The notes under the pieces were generated by a model. It saw only the letters and a list, made by a program, of their open reading frames with translations, had not been told where the DNA came from and did no database searches. A stretch of DNA of 64,000 nucleotides from Candidatus Cloacimonadota bacterium (GTDB lineage: Bacteria > Muiribacteriota > UBA6191): positions 121,774-185,773 of the forward strand of contig NVVD01000005.1 of NCBI GenBank assembly GCA_002402105.1, read 5' to 3'. Below, piece after piece: positions 27,092-36,534 of this stretch (position 1 is the first letter of the stretch; the number at the start of each line of letters is the position of its first letter). Made by a program: the position numbers and the translations under genes.

Positions 27092-27382
27092 TTACAATAG
27101 ATTACATCTACTAGAGTTTTGTAAGCTACCATTCCTATTGTAGATGTAATCAATTGCACTATTTACTACACCTGATGCACACTTTTTTATTTGTAAGCTC
27201 CACACTCGGTATAGACTCTTGGATACAGAAGATTTAGAAAAGACATAAATTAATAGGTTTTTACTTTTTGCTCTCGGTGTATTTTCAAAATTTGAGCTGA
27301 CTAAAGACGCATGGTTTTGTGATACAAAAAAGAGGGCGACTAAAGATAAAACTATATGTATGGCTAATCTTTTTAGGTGCAT
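27092..27382 (-). CDS. Possible small secreted protein
   Basis: A 96-residue open frame with a plausible signal peptide (HLKRLAIHIVLSLVALFFVS then QNHAS) and a Ser/Asn-rich mature part with two cysteines (KKCASG and SSRCNLL). The last ~20 codons lie in the inverted repeat at 27100-27151, which suggests the end may not be under protein selection. No family recognised. It lies in the decayed accessory stretch, so it may be spurious. Confidence 0.35.
   Translation of the reverse strand: MHLKRLAIHIVLSLVALFFVSQNHASLVSSNFENTPRAKSKNLLIYVFSKSSVSKSLYRVWSLQIKKCASGVVNSAIDYIYNRNGSLQNSSRCNLL
27100..27151. repeat. Perfect 12-bp inverted repeat
   Basis: GATTACATCTAC (27100-27111) and GTAGATGTAATC (27140-27151) are exact reverse complements separated by 28 bases. 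A shorter CTTAC/GTAAG pair (27091-27095 and 27121-27125) overlaps them. There is no T run. It could be a mobile-element end or a structured RNA end. Confidence 0.7.
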
Positions 27383-27616
27383 TTATTTATTATGCAATAA
27401 TTTGTTGTACTTTAACAAATCATTGGCGCTTTATTTGCACTACACTAGCCTTTAAAATATACTAATTAGGTATGAAAAAGCATGGGATAAATCGGCTTGA
27501 TATTCTTGTTTTTACTTTTAGCGTTAGTTGTATTTTGTAATTCAAACTATAAAGCTACACATATGTCAGGGTTGAAGCCAGAAGTGCATAAACAGTTTAT
27601 TTTGAAGAAAATCTAC

Positions 27617-27823
27617 TTATTCAAAACTGAAATCTAGTAAATCGCCTGGCTTACAGTTTAAAACGGTGCATAATTTTTCTAGGGTGCTAATCTTTATGGC
27701 CTTCACGCGTCCATTCTTGAGCTTGGATAAGTTTGCTTCAGTAATGTTTACTTCTTTAGCTAGGTCTTTTAGCCGAATTTTCCGTTGGGCCATTACAACA
27801 TCTAAATTGAAAATTACTGGCAT
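27617..27823 (-). CDS. XRE-family (Cro/CI-type) transcriptional regulator
   Basis: A 68-residue single-domain helix-turn-helix protein: VVMAQRKIRLKDLAKEVNIT, EANLSKLKNGRVKAIKISTL and EKLCTVLNCKPGDLLDF. The pattern (MAxRKxxLxxLAxxxGIxxxNLSxLKxGxxKxIxxxTLxxLCxxLxCxPGDLL) is the YozG-like subgroup, which is commonly encoded beside a small membrane protein, as here. I chose the ATG at 27823, which shares its A with the stop of the upstream gene (TGATG) and has AGGGAGG before it. It probably represses its own operon through the inverted repeat near 28181. Confidence 0.88.
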   Translation of the reverse strand: MPVIFNLDVVMAQRKIRLKDLAKEVNITEANLSKLKNGRVKAIKISTLEKLCTVLNCKPGDLLDFSFE

Positions 27824-28149
27824 CACACAACCTCGCGCATTTCAAGGATTAAAAGTCTTACTACTTCCAATACATCGCGTATTCTTAGTGAGAGCCAGCC
27901 ACCACCTATAAAGATGATTGTATAGATTATGATATGGATACTTTGGGCAAGTGGCCCATAAAAGGTAAGAAGCGTTCTAAGATTTGAATCATAATCACTA
28001 ACATGAAATCCCTTTGCGAGAAAGATCATACCGACCAAAAAAATTGATATACCTATCTCAATAGAAACTGTTCCTACAAACCCAAACCAGTATGCCCCTT
28101 TTTCCAGCTGATCCATTTTATTTTCTAAGATAACTTCTTCCTCATTCAT
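27823..28149 (-). CDS. Small membrane protein paired with XRE regulator (DUF2975-like)
   Basis: The 108 residues begin with an acidic segment and hold three hydrophobic stretches (FGFVGTVSIEIGISIFLVGM, LLTFYGPLAQSIHIIIYTII, IFIGGGWLSLRI). The end RIRDVLEVVRLLILEMREVV is amphipathic. Position and size recall the DUF2975 membrane proteins that accompany YozG-type regulators, but the family is usually about 150 residues with four helices, so the assignment is tentative. It is the first gene of a coupled pair, with GAGAGGA before its ATG. Confidence 0.6.
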   Translation of the reverse strand: MNEEEVILENKMDQLEKGAYWFGFVGTVSIEIGISIFLVGMIFLAKGFHVSDYDSNLRTLLTFYGPLAQSIHIIIYTIIFIGGGWLSLRIRDVLEVVRLLILEMREVV

Positions 28150-28174
28150 AATAAATCCTCTCTATTTATATACA

Positions 28175-28200
28175 TATATATATCGTACCACGATAAATAT
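28175..28200 (-). promoter_or_regulatory. Candidate operator of the XRE operon
   Basis: TATCGT-ACC-ACGATA (28181-28195) is a perfect 6-bp inverted repeat, extended by near-symmetric AT-rich flanks (ATAtA and aATAT). It lies about 32 bases before the ATG of the membrane protein gene, a typical place for an autoregulatory XRE site. Inference from position and symmetry. Confidence 0.45.
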
Positions 28201-28460
28201 AAGACGTAAACAAATAAATATATGTTTTTATGTTAAAAATGGAGAATAGCTAGCCTGCCTTGAACAGAATATATATTGAAATCAAACTCTATTACACTGG
28301 AATTAGATTCGTTACTGGTGGGCTTTTCAGAAAATACAGATGTAAGTTCAATAGATTGATAATTGAAAAATGTATCAGAGTAAACTTGAGTAGAATTATA
28401 GAAAATGGATTCTTTACTTCCCCTCCACGGAGTGGTCCTAACGGCTAACTATAGCTTTTT
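28201..28460. other. Intergenic stretch between XRE operon and act operon end
   Basis: Together with the operator and terminator this forms a 362-bp gene-free region. The 62-codon plus-strand frame at 28260-28448 has no ribosome-binding site and no recognisable protein pattern. I see no further signal. Confidence 0.5.
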
Positions 28461-28469
28461 TTAAAAAAA

Positions 28470-28508
28470 AATCCCCCCCACAACCTAAAGTTATGAGGGG
28501 GTTTTTGT
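28470..28508 (-). terminator. Terminator of the act operon
   Basis: On the minus strand CCCCCTCATAAC pairs with GTTGTGGGGGG over 12 positions (some G-U) around a TTTAG loop, followed by a run of T. It starts a few bases after the actF stop at 28512. Confidence 0.88.
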
Positions 28509-28511
28509 AGT

Positions 28512-29861
28512 TTAGTGAGCTCTAAATTCGAGTCCCACCTTTAACCTTGGATCGTTTAACGGAACCAATTGAGTCGTAGCAGCACCTCTATCAAAGACTG
28601 TTATTACAACTCCAGCTGCGAATGCAATAAAACCTAGGTCTAATAAACCAAAGTTTACATCTAATCTAGCAGCAGGCATAATTGCCCAATACATGTCAAA
28701 TATTTGAGCTAAAAGTAACCACTTAGCCATAAACATTAATCTGCTTGGTCTAGTTTTAATATCTCTAGATAGTAGTGCAAAAAATGGTATAACAAAGTGA
28801 AATACTAATAAGAATAATGAAAAACACATCCATCCTTTATCAGCTCTTGCTGCATACCAAAATGTTTCTTCTGGTAAATTTGCATACCAGATTAAAATAA
28901 ATTGTGAAAAAGAGATATAAGTCCAAAATACATTGAAAGCAAACATCATTAAACCAATACTATAATAAGTATCTTTTTTCATGTCTGGATGTAAAAAACC
29001 ACCCTCTTTTAATCTAATTGTATAAATTGCAATACAAGAAGATGCAGCTACTAAACAACCAGAAAAGTAATATAAACCAAACATAGTTGAAAACCAGTGT
29101 GGTTCTAAACTCATAATCCAGTCAATAGCAGCCATTGATAAAGTCAAACCAAATATAAAAATAAATGGTGCAGACAACGTCGTATTATACATTGTATATT
29201 TTTGATCATCATCATGATCTTGAGCTAATGAATTTTTTCTAAAAAACATGATAGCTGCAATCCAGATTCCAAAAAATATAAAATATCTTAGTACAAAAAA
29301 GTTTTTATTTAAATAAGGAGTCTTACCCATGATAATTTTATCTGGTGCATGATGAGCTGCCTCTTTTTTATGAGAAGAGTCATCTGACTTATGCTCAGAC
29401 TTAGCATGAGAGTCTTTAGAAGTATGCTCTGTTTTAGCATGAGCATCTTTTACAACATCGTGAGATGTTTTAGTATGTCCATCTACTTTAACTTCATGTA
29501 CATAATCACTAGCATGAACCCAGTGACTATATAAATGGTCCATTCCACCCACTAATATTGGTATAGCCAATATAGCAGCAGCAGGAACCATACCTGTTAA
29601 AATTTCAGTCACACGTCTAATTGGCACAGACCACTTAGCCCCTACCAAATAATCAAGAGCAATAAAAAATAATGCTCCTAGACCTATGCTTAATAAAAAC
29701 ATATACATGATTAAATATCCATGCCAAAATCTTACTATAGATTCTCCCATTATTGGAATGACACACATTGCCCCTACAGCCATCAAAACCCCACCAATTA
29801 ATTTGGCAGATTTATGAGTAGCTGATTTTGAATAATCTTTTAATTGAATTGTAGAACTCAT
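28512..29861 (-). CDS. actF: Alternative complex III subunit ActF (quinol-binding NrfD-like paralogue)
   Basis: Membrane subunit of alternative complex III, the quinol:electron-acceptor oxidoreductase that replaces the bc1 complex. The 449 residues have about ten helices with the ActF pattern (GYLIMYMFLLSIGLGALFFI, AAIDWIMSLEPHWFSTMFGL, IGLMMFAFNVFWTYISFSQF, IWYANLPEETFWY). A hydrophilic insert near residues 120-170 is rich in His, Lys and Ser (for example TEHTSKDSHAKSEHKSDDSS) and is unlike the rest of the family. The start overlaps the actDE stop by four bases. It is last in the operon, followed by a terminator; cytochrome oxidase genes that often follow are absent. Confidence 0.92.
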   Translation of the reverse strand: MSSTIQLKDYSKSATHKSAKLIGGVLMAVGAMCVIPIMGESIVRFWHGYLIMYMFLLSIGLGALFFIALDYLVGAKWSVPIRRVTEILTGMVPAAAILAIPILVGGMDHLYSHWVHASDYVHEVKVDGHTKTSHDVVKDAHAKTEHTSKDSHAKSEHKSDDSSHKKEAAHHAPDKIIMGKTPYLNKNFFVLRYFIFFGIWIAAIMFFRKNSLAQDHDDDQKYTMYNTTLSAPFIFIFGLTLSMAAIDWIMSLEPHWFSTMFGLYYFSGCLVAASSCIAIYTIRLKEGGFLHPDMKKDTYYSIGLMMFAFNVFWTYISFSQFILIWYANLPEETFWYAARADKGWMCFSLFLLVFHFVIPFFALLSRDIKTRPSRLMFMAKWLLLAQIFDMYWAIMPAARLDVNFGLLDLGFIAFAAGVVITVFDRGAATTQLVPLNDPRLKVGLEFRAH

Positions 29862-31081
29862 TTTAGATCAGACTCCTTTGCATCCATTGCTCTTTGAAGA
29901 GCTCTAATATAATGGATAATTGCCCATCTTTCATTTTCATCTAACTGTTTTGCATAACTAGGCATTACATTTTGCCCCTCTACAATCACATGATAGATTC
30001 TTGCATCAGACCATTTCTTTAACTTAGAAGAATGCAATGATGGAGGAGTTGGAAATAATCCGTGTAAACGCCCTTCACCCTTAGCAAAATCACCATGACA
30101 CATAGAACATGTAATCTTATACATTTTCTCACCAAGCTCGATATTTTCTTTAGTTAATGAAAGTGGATTTACCTTATCATTATTAGCAGCATCTGCATTA
30201 CCTGCATACTTATAAGGCATATAGCCTCTTGCTATAGTATTTACAACAGGAGTTTGCATGCTTCTTCCGTCTTTAAAAAATGTACTCTTTTCTTGTGCAT
30301 CAAGTCTTGGCTGATTTACTAACCAATTATATGGTATATAATCATCAAGTTTGATAACTCCATAACCAGGAATCACAAGCCTTGCATATAATAAATTATT
30401 ATAAACAAAATATGCTTTACCAGAAACACCAACAGCTGTTGCAATCAAAAATCCAAAAAACAAAGCGTGAGATATAAACCCTGGTCTTTGCTCAAATGGT
30501 CGATAAATAGAAACAACCTCAAAAGCTCCTAACTCTTTAAATAAAGCTTCTACTTTAGCTTCATCAAAGTTTGGATCATTTGACTCAATATAAATACCAT
30601 ACTGATCACAAGAACAAGCCTTAATATAATCAGTATCGTGTAGTGGGTGACTATTATGAGGCAACCCACAAAAACCGCCAAGCATAGCAGCAATTGTTGA
30701 TAAAGCTGCACTAAGTACTGTTAGTTCAAATATAACTGGTATAAACGCTGGTAATGAAAATAGTGGCTTACCACCAATCACAAATGGGTATCTTTCAAGC
30801 CACCTAGGTAACATTAAATCATGTGCACCTATTTGCATCGCACTACCATTCGTCCACCATTGTAAAAACACAGCAAAAGTGAATCCAACAAGTCCCATAA
30901 TCAATGTTACATAAGGTATATTTGTCGGTTTTAACTTCATTGCGTGATCCATACCATGTAATGGATATGGAGTGTTTACATCAAATTTTGTGTACCCAGC
31001 TGATGAAACTTTCTCAGCAGCATTCATAATTTCATCTGGCTTTTTAAATATAGCCGCTATTGAATATAATCGTCTACTCAT
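29858..31081 (-). CDS. Alternative complex III subunits ActD and ActE fused in one protein
   Basis: About 407 residues. The first ~180 are ActD (DUF3341): [20 protein letters not shown], two transmembrane helices, the [20 protein letters not shown] loop and a C-terminal alpha/beta tail ([13 protein letters not shown]). A third helix near 210 leads into ActE, a monohaem cytochrome c: [31 protein letters not shown] (one CxxCH), [11 protein letters not shown], and [20 protein letters not shown] with the axial Met. In the operons I know, ActD and ActE are separate genes. I chose the ATG at 31081, preceded by a perfect GGAGGTGA and overlapping the actC stop by eight bases; a start at 31117 is less likely. 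Confidence 0.88.
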   Translation of the reverse strand: MSRRLYSIAAIFKKPDEIMNAAEKVSSAGYTKFDVNTPYPLHGMDHAMKLKPTNIPYVTLIMGLVGFTFAVFLQWWTNGSAMQIGAHDLMLPRWLERYPFVIGGKPLFSLPAFIPVIFELTVLSAALSTIAAMLGGFCGLPHNSHPLHDTDYIKACSCDQYGIYIESNDPNFDEAKVEALFKELGAFEVVSIYRPFEQRPGFISHALFFGFLIATAVGVSGKAYFVYNNLLYARLVIPGYGVIKLDDYIPYNWLVNQPRLDAQEKSTFFKDGRSMQTPVVNTIARGYMPYKYAGNADAANNDKVNPLSLTKENIELGEKMYKITCSMCHGDFAKGEGRLHGLFPTPPSLHSSKLKKWSDARIYHVIVEGQNVMPSYAKQLDENERWAIIHYIRALQRAMDAKESDLK

Positions 31082-32450
31082 GGTCACCTCCATGATGAGA
31101 AGGCTGTGCCCCTTCAACTACTGCTTTTAGTTCTGCCATAGCAATTACTGGTGCAAACCTAGCAAATAAAATAACTCCTGTAAAAAATAGTCCGAAAGAG
31201 CCCAAATATAATAAACCGTCATAAACAGTTGGAGTAAAATAACCCCAACTTGAAGGTAAATAATCTCTGTGCAAAGATGTAACTGTAATCACAAATCTCT
31301 CAAACCACATACCAATATTTGTTGTTATCGAAATAATAAAAATAACTGGGATATTTCGTCTAAGTTTTTTAAACCAAAATACTTGTGGAAAAATTACATT
31401 ACATGTAATCATTGTCCAGTAAGCCCATGCGTACGGTCCAAATGCTCTATTGATAAAAATAAAAGATTCAGCTTCAACACCTGAGTACCAAGCGATAAAA
31501 AATTCCATTGAATATGCATATCCAACCATTAGACCAGTAGCCATTAAAACTTTTGCCATTCGCTCTAAGTGATTTACAGTTATCATGTGCTCCATGTAGA
31601 AAACTTTTCTAACAATAATTAGCACAGTTAAAACCATCGCAAATCCAGAGAAAATTGCCCCTGCTACAAAGTACGGAGGAAAGATCGTTGTATGCCAACC
31701 TGGTATCAAAGATACAGCAAAGTCAAAACTCACAATTGAGTGAACAGACAATACAAGCGGTGTACATAAACCAGCTAAGATTAAATAAGCCCTCTCATAG
31801 TGTTGCCAATGTCTATTTGAAAATCTCCAACCTAGACTTAAAACACTATAAATAAACTTTTTAACTTTATGAGTTGTTCTGTCTCTCATTGTGGCAAAAT
31901 CAGGTATTAGCCCAACATACCAAAAGAAAAAAGAAACACAAAAGTAAGTACTTACCGCAAAAACATCCCATAATAATGGAGAACGAAAGTTAACCCATAG
32001 GGCTCTCTCATTTGGGTAAGGTAGTAAATAATGAGCTAACCATGGTCGCCCTGTATGAAGTAACGGAAAAGTCAATGCAGTAATAACTGCAAAAATTGTC
32101 ATCGCTTCTGCAAAACGAGCAATAGAGTTTCTCCATGTTTGTCTCATTAAAAATAAAATAGCAGAAATCAAAGTCCCTGCGTGACCAATACCAACCCAAA
32201 ATACAAAGTTGACAATCGGCCAACCCCACATCACTGGGTTTTGATTTCCCCAAGTACCTGTACCAAAACCAAGTAAATTATAAAGTGCAGTACCACCACA
32301 CCCTATCATTAATGAAAGTGATACAAACAATGCCAAAAGAAATCTTGGGTTATTTGGATTTTCCATTGGAGCTGCGATTACATCGTCAATTTCTCTTAGG
32401 TTTGTTGTTCCTTCAACAAGAGGAACATGTTTACTATAATCAATATTCAC
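31074..32450 (-). CDS. actC: Alternative complex III subunit ActC (NrfD/PsrC-like)
   Basis: Integral membrane, quinol-binding subunit. The 458 residues have ten helices and family motifs: [100 protein letters not shown] and [22 protein letters not shown]. The [11 protein letters not shown] segment with His and the HSIVSFD segment are typical for the quinone site of ActC. The start is GTG, with AAGGAGG seven bases upstream, immediately after actB. The tail HHGGDHE is His-containing. Confidence 0.95.
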   Translation of the reverse strand: MNIDYSKHVPLVEGTTNLREIDDVIAAPMENPNNPRFLLALFVSLSLMIGCGGTALYNLLGFGTGTWGNQNPVMWGWPIVNFVFWVGIGHAGTLISAILFLMRQTWRNSIARFAEAMTIFAVITALTFPLLHTGRPWLAHYLLPYPNERALWVNFRSPLLWDVFAVSTYFCVSFFFWYVGLIPDFATMRDRTTHKVKKFIYSVLSLGWRFSNRHWQHYERAYLILAGLCTPLVLSVHSIVSFDFAVSLIPGWHTTIFPPYFVAGAIFSGFAMVLTVLIIVRKVFYMEHMITVNHLERMAKVLMATGLMVGYAYSMEFFIAWYSGVEAESFIFINRAFGPYAWAYWTMITCNVIFPQVFWFKKLRRNIPVIFIISITTNIGMWFERFVITVTSLHRDYLPSSWGYFTPTVYDGLLYLGSFGLFFTGVILFARFAPVIAMAELKAVVEGAQPSHHGGDHE

Positions 32451-32452
32451 TT

Positions 32453-35400
32453 CTATGCCTCCTTATGTGTGTTTCTTAGTTTTGCTAAATAAGAAACATT
32501 AGGCTTTACGTGAAGCTCTTCTAAAACTTTATATTCTAGTTCGTGTGCTCTCATTTTGGCAACTTCTGATTTTTCATCATTAACATTACCAAATGCAATT
32601 GCATTTGTATTACATACGTCTTGACAAGCAACTGTAACTTTTGAACCATCAAACATTTCATCATTACGCTTTGCTTCTGCTCTACTTTCTGAGATTCTTT
32701 GAACACAAAAAGTACATTTCTCCATGACTCCTCGTGATCTAACTGTCACTTCTGGATTATGTGCTAGATGAAAAGACTCTTTTTGAAAGTACCCTTCTTC
32801 GTAGTTTGCTCTATAGTTAAAATAGTTAAATCTACGTACTTTATAAACACAGTTGTTACCACAATATCTTGTACCAACACATCTGTTATATGCCATACCA
32901 TTTAATCCATCAGGAGTATGAGTAGTAGCAGACACAGGACAAACATTCTCACAAGGAGCATTATCACAGTGCTGACATAACATCGGTTGTAGACTTACTA
33001 CTGGCTCATCAATTGTACCTGAGTAATATCGATCTATTCGTAACCAATGCATTTCTCTATTTAAAGCAACTTGTTCTTTTCCAACAACAGGAATGTTATT
33101 TTCAGCATTACAAGCAACAACACATTCATTACAACCAGAGCACTTATTAAGATCAATGGCCATTCCCCATTTAACCCCATTATATTTATGCTCTTCTTCA
33201 TATAAAGAAATTAATGCTTTTCTCTTGTGAGCTTGGCGGTCTACTAAAAACTTTTCATCTTTTAAATAACCATCTAATGTGCCTTCTTGAATGATTTCTC
33301 TTCGTAAATGAGCATCTTTCATTCGAGACTTTAATATTTCTGGAATATCTTCTTTGAAAGAAAAGTGCTCTTGAGTGGAGATTACATCATAAGTGCCATG
33401 ACTTTTAACGATTTGAACACCACCATGTACAAAAGTACCATATTTAGACTTTAAAGACATTAAAGGATGAACATCAAAACCAGCACCAGTACCAACAGTA
33501 CCAGCGTGCTTTCTACCATATCCACCTGTAATCTCAATAACTCCATCAACCATACCTGGTTGAACAAAAATAGGAACAACAACAGACTGGGAGTCTACTG
33601 TTAATTTAATCATTTGATTTGGTTCAACTTTTAATTTATCCGCTGTATTTTTAGATATAGCGGCATAATTATCCCAAACAACTCTTGTTACTGGATGTGG
33701 AACCTCTTGTAACCAACCATTATTAGCATTTCGTCCATCACCAATTGTATAGTTTTCTTGAATTTCAAGAACATATCCATCAGCCACTTTAAAATCATCT
33801 GATATTGTATTTAAACTTGATGCATTAAAAGATAGGTTTCTTTTAAAATTTTGAGAGATTGAAACAACACCATCATGTAGTGATTTATTCCAGAACTGAT
33901 CAAAAGTTTTGATATCTTTGCTGACTTTGAAATATGACTTCTGCCAATTACTTTTAAGATAAGAGTAATATGATTGAGCTTTATATGTACCATCAATCCA
34001 GCCTAATACAACATCTTGAATCTGGCGATTGTTTTCATATAAAGGAGCAATTAAAGGTTGTTGTAGTGATAAAATACCTACTCTTGAATTAACATCTCCC
34101 CATGATTCAAAATCATGGGTCATTGGCAATACAATATTAGAGATTATGCTTGTCTCACTAAGTGATGAAGCAAAGGTTATAACTTTATCTACTTGCTTTA
34201 AAGCTTTAGTGTAAGATAATGTTGCATCAAAATGAAATACAGGGTTTGAGTCTAAATGTAATACAACACCAACCCTCCCACTATTCATGTCAGCAACTAA
34301 AGATTCAAGATTTTTAACAGTTGCTCTTGGAACTTGCTCAACAAAATAGTCATCAGCATACATTTTATCTGCTTCAAGCACCTCATTTAAAAAGTTTACA
34401 ACAACATGAACATCTTCTGGTAATTGCTCACCAGCATATACCAAGACTTTACCTTTGTTTTGAACTAAGTCGTCTACAAGGTGTGAAATTACAGTTGTAG
34501 ATAAACCAGTCTTTTTTACAAAACTTGTTAAAGAGTGCTTTGATAACAGTTGAGATACTGAGCCATACTTAGAGTAATTTGATACTGACTTTCTTAAAAC
34601 CAACTCAGAAGCTATACAAAGAGCAAATTCAAGTTGATCAATCGGGCTTACCTTTAATCGGTAGTCAGCATTCATTCCTGTAATACTCATACCAGCTTCT
34701 GCTAGATATGTTCGGCTCGAAGTCTTTTTATCAATAGCAGCTCGTGTTTTAACATATTGACCAGATCTTTGAACTTTATTTGAGCCTCGCCCTAAAAAGT
34801 CACCATCAAAAGATAAAAATATTTCTGGTTTTGACCAATCAAAAATTGGCATTTCACTTTGATTATATGATTTTTTCCAGGCGTTTACTTTAGCGTCATC
34901 ATTAAAAAAGTCATAAGAGTATGTCCTGACATCTCCAAATTTTGTTCTAAAATCACTTAATAGCCTTGCAAAAGTTGGACTTTTGATTGAATTTGCTACA
35001 ACTGCAATCTGCTTACCTGATTTTTTTGCTTTGTATAAAGCATCTAAGACCTCTTTATTTGCAAGGTCCCAAGTTATTTCTTTTTGAGATTTTTCAACTA
35101 ATTGTAAAGGGCTTTTTAATCTCTCTGGATTGTATAAATTAAGTAAAGAAGCCTGACAAGCTGCATTACTTTTACCCTTATTAATTGGATCATCTGGGTT
35201 GCCATCTACTTTAATTGGACGGCCCTCTCGTGTTTTTACAAGAACACTAAATGCTTCATTACCCTCAACAATCGTTGTTGCGTAATAGTTAGCTCTTCCT
35301 GGTAAAACAGACTCTGGTTTTTTGTTATAAGGAATTATTTTTCCTGGATCAATATAGTTTGAACATCCTGTTCCAGCTAAAGCAGCAGATGCTCCAAGTA

Positions 35401-35563
35401 ATGCTAGAAATTTTCTTCTGCTAACATCAGTCATTGAAGAAAGCTCTAAGCTTTCTGATATACCCTCTGGAAATTCTTGAAATTCACCATTTTGTGCAGA
35501 AGCAATCTTATGGTAATCTTCAAGACTCGTCCAATAATTAGGCTCTTTTAAATCTTTACTCAT
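32453..35563 (-). CDS. actB: Alternative complex III subunit ActB (molybdopterin-like and iron-sulfur domains)
   Basis: A 1036-residue periplasmic subunit. A twin-arginine signal is internal at about 49-70 ([19 protein letters not shown]), as usual for ActB. Residues about 80-740 are the molybdopterin-oxidoreductase-like domain, which in this family has no cofactor. About 770-1000 is a ferredoxin-like domain with cysteine clusters: [69 protein letters not shown] and [11 protein letters not shown], enough for four clusters. It relays electrons from the quinol site. It sits between the small twin-arginine gene and actC, in the standard order. Confidence 0.95.
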   Translation of the reverse strand: MSKDLKEPNYWTSLEDYHKIASAQNGEFQEFPEGISESLELSSMTDVSRRKFLALLGASAALAGTGCSNYIDPGKIIPYNKKPESVLPGRANYYATTIVEGNEAFSVLVKTREGRPIKVDGNPDDPINKGKSNAACQASLLNLYNPERLKSPLQLVEKSQKEITWDLANKEVLDALYKAKKSGKQIAVVANSIKSPTFARLLSDFRTKFGDVRTYSYDFFNDDAKVNAWKKSYNQSEMPIFDWSKPEIFLSFDGDFLGRGSNKVQRSGQYVKTRAAIDKKTSSRTYLAEAGMSITGMNADYRLKVSPIDQLEFALCIASELVLRKSVSNYSKYGSVSQLLSKHSLTSFVKKTGLSTTVISHLVDDLVQNKGKVLVYAGEQLPEDVHVVVNFLNEVLEADKMYADDYFVEQVPRATVKNLESLVADMNSGRVGVVLHLDSNPVFHFDATLSYTKALKQVDKVITFASSLSETSIISNIVLPMTHDFESWGDVNSRVGILSLQQPLIAPLYENNRQIQDVVLGWIDGTYKAQSYYSYLKSNWQKSYFKVSKDIKTFDQFWNKSLHDGVVSISQNFKRNLSFNASSLNTISDDFKVADGYVLEIQENYTIGDGRNANNGWLQEVPHPVTRVVWDNYAAISKNTADKLKVEPNQMIKLTVDSQSVVVPIFVQPGMVDGVIEITGGYGRKHAGTVGTGAGFDVHPLMSLKSKYGTFVHGGVQIVKSHGTYDVISTQEHFSFKEDIPEILKSRMKDAHLRREIIQEGTLDGYLKDEKFLVDRQAHKRKALISLYEEEHKYNGVKWGMAIDLNKCSGCNECVVACNAENNIPVVGKEQVALNREMHWLRIDRYYSGTIDEPVVSLQPMLCQHCDNAPCENVCPVSATTHTPDGLNGMAYNRCVGTRYCGNNCVYKVRRFNYFNYRANYEEGYFQKESFHLAHNPEVTVRSRGVMEKCTFCVQRISESRAEAKRNDEMFDGSKVTVACQDVCNTNAIAFGNVNDEKSEVAKMRAHELEYKVLEELHVKPNVSYLAKLRNTHKEA

Positions 35564-35566
35564 TCT

Positions 35567-35749
35567 CTAGCCTCTCTTCTCTCGTTGAACTGATAATTTA
35601 TTACTTCTAATCTTTGGAGCTTTATCACCCTTAAGAATAAAATCACTTGGACTAAAAACACTTGCTATATAAGTAGATAAGCCACCTATACCAGCCATAG
35701 AAAGAGCTTTTCTTCTATTCACTTTTTGATCTTTATCAATTTTAGACAT
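35567..35749 (-). CDS. Small twin-arginine-signal protein inside the act operon
   Basis: Sixty residues: a basic N-terminus, the twin-arginine motif NRRKALSMAGIGGLSTYIAS, and a short basic tail (DKAPKIRSNKLSVQREKRG). There is no cysteine and no domain. It begins 9 bases after actA stops and ends 3 bases before actB begins, with TAAGGAGA upstream, so it is translated as part of the operon. It could be a small accessory subunit or a split relic of the actB signal region. I do not recognise it as a named subunit. Confidence 0.65.
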   Translation of the reverse strand: MSKIDKDQKVNRRKALSMAGIGGLSTYIASVFSPSDFILKGDKAPKIRSNKLSVQREKRG

Positions 35750-35758
35750 TTTCTCTCC

Positions 35759-36334
35759 TTATCTATGACAGGCTGTACAGTGTTGTGGCCCATTTTGTTT
35801 TGTCTCTAATATACCATTGTTCATTTCTTTGTGAGTTTCACGATGACAATCAAGACATCTTCCCATAGTGATTAATTTTGTTTGTTTTACTACTTCCATA
35901 GAAGCAACATCACCATGACAATCACCACAATCAAAACCTTTTGCTAAGTGTACACTATGATTAAAATACACATGATCAGGACTTCTATGGATTCTATTCC
36001 ATGGAAGAACCTTACCTTCATTAAAGTATTTGTGTAATTTTTTAATCTCAGGACTATCTGTTTTAACTACAGAGTGACAGTTCATGCAAGTATCCACAGA
36101 TGGAATGGTTGCATGTCTACCTTTTTCGGCTCCGACGTGACAATAACGACAATCAATTTTCATATCACCAGCGTGAAGCTTGTGAGAATACTTTATAGGT
36201 TGCTCTGGAGCATAACCTATCCCATTTCTCTCATCAAATGAGTAGAAAAATGTAATAAAGTAACTCATTACAGCCACTAGGATTACAATTGGTAAACGTA
36301 CCTTCAAATTGTAATCTAACATTCCCTTTTCCAT
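35759..36334 (-). CDS. actA: Alternative complex III subunit ActA (pentahaem cytochrome c)
   Basis: A 191-residue cytochrome with one N-terminal membrane helix (about 10-30, LKVRLPIVILVAVMSYFITF) and five CxxCH haem sites: CRYCH, CMNCH, CGDCH, CLDCH and CTACH. Histidines that can serve as distal ligands are in PIKYSHKLHAGDM, IHRSPDHVYFNHSVHL and RETHKEM. It accepts electrons from ActB and passes them to ActE or a soluble carrier. It is the first act gene; 200 bp separate it from the antiporter gene upstream. ATG with AAAAGGTGA. Complete. Confidence 0.95.
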   Translation of the reverse strand: MEKGMLDYNLKVRLPIVILVAVMSYFITFFYSFDERNGIGYAPEQPIKYSHKLHAGDMKIDCRYCHVGAEKGRHATIPSVDTCMNCHSVVKTDSPEIKKLHKYFNEGKVLPWNRIHRSPDHVYFNHSVHLAKGFDCGDCHGDVASMEVVKQTKLITMGRCLDCHRETHKEMNNGILETKQNGPQHCTACHR

Positions 36335-36534
36335 TTTTCACCTTTTCCAGTCATTTACATCTCAATGTAAATTCATAAAGCTATTATTTTTTTGGCGATT
36401 ATAATCACCCTTTAATTTCTTGTAAACTAATTATTATGGAAGCATTTGACAAAAAGTACTTATTACCCCTGTCTTTTTGTCAAAATCCTCTTTTTTACTT
36501 TTTATTCAGCCAATAACAAAAAGTAAATTTACTC

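Noticed and set aside
27471-27610. Hydrophobic frame (LIFLFLLLALVVFCNSN) possibly a lipoprotein leader
   Set aside because: No ATG or ribosome-binding site in frame, an in-frame stop just upstream, and too short.
28260-28448. 62-codon plus-strand frame before the act operon end
   Set aside because: No ribosome-binding site or recognisable pattern, and it runs against the terminator of the act operon.
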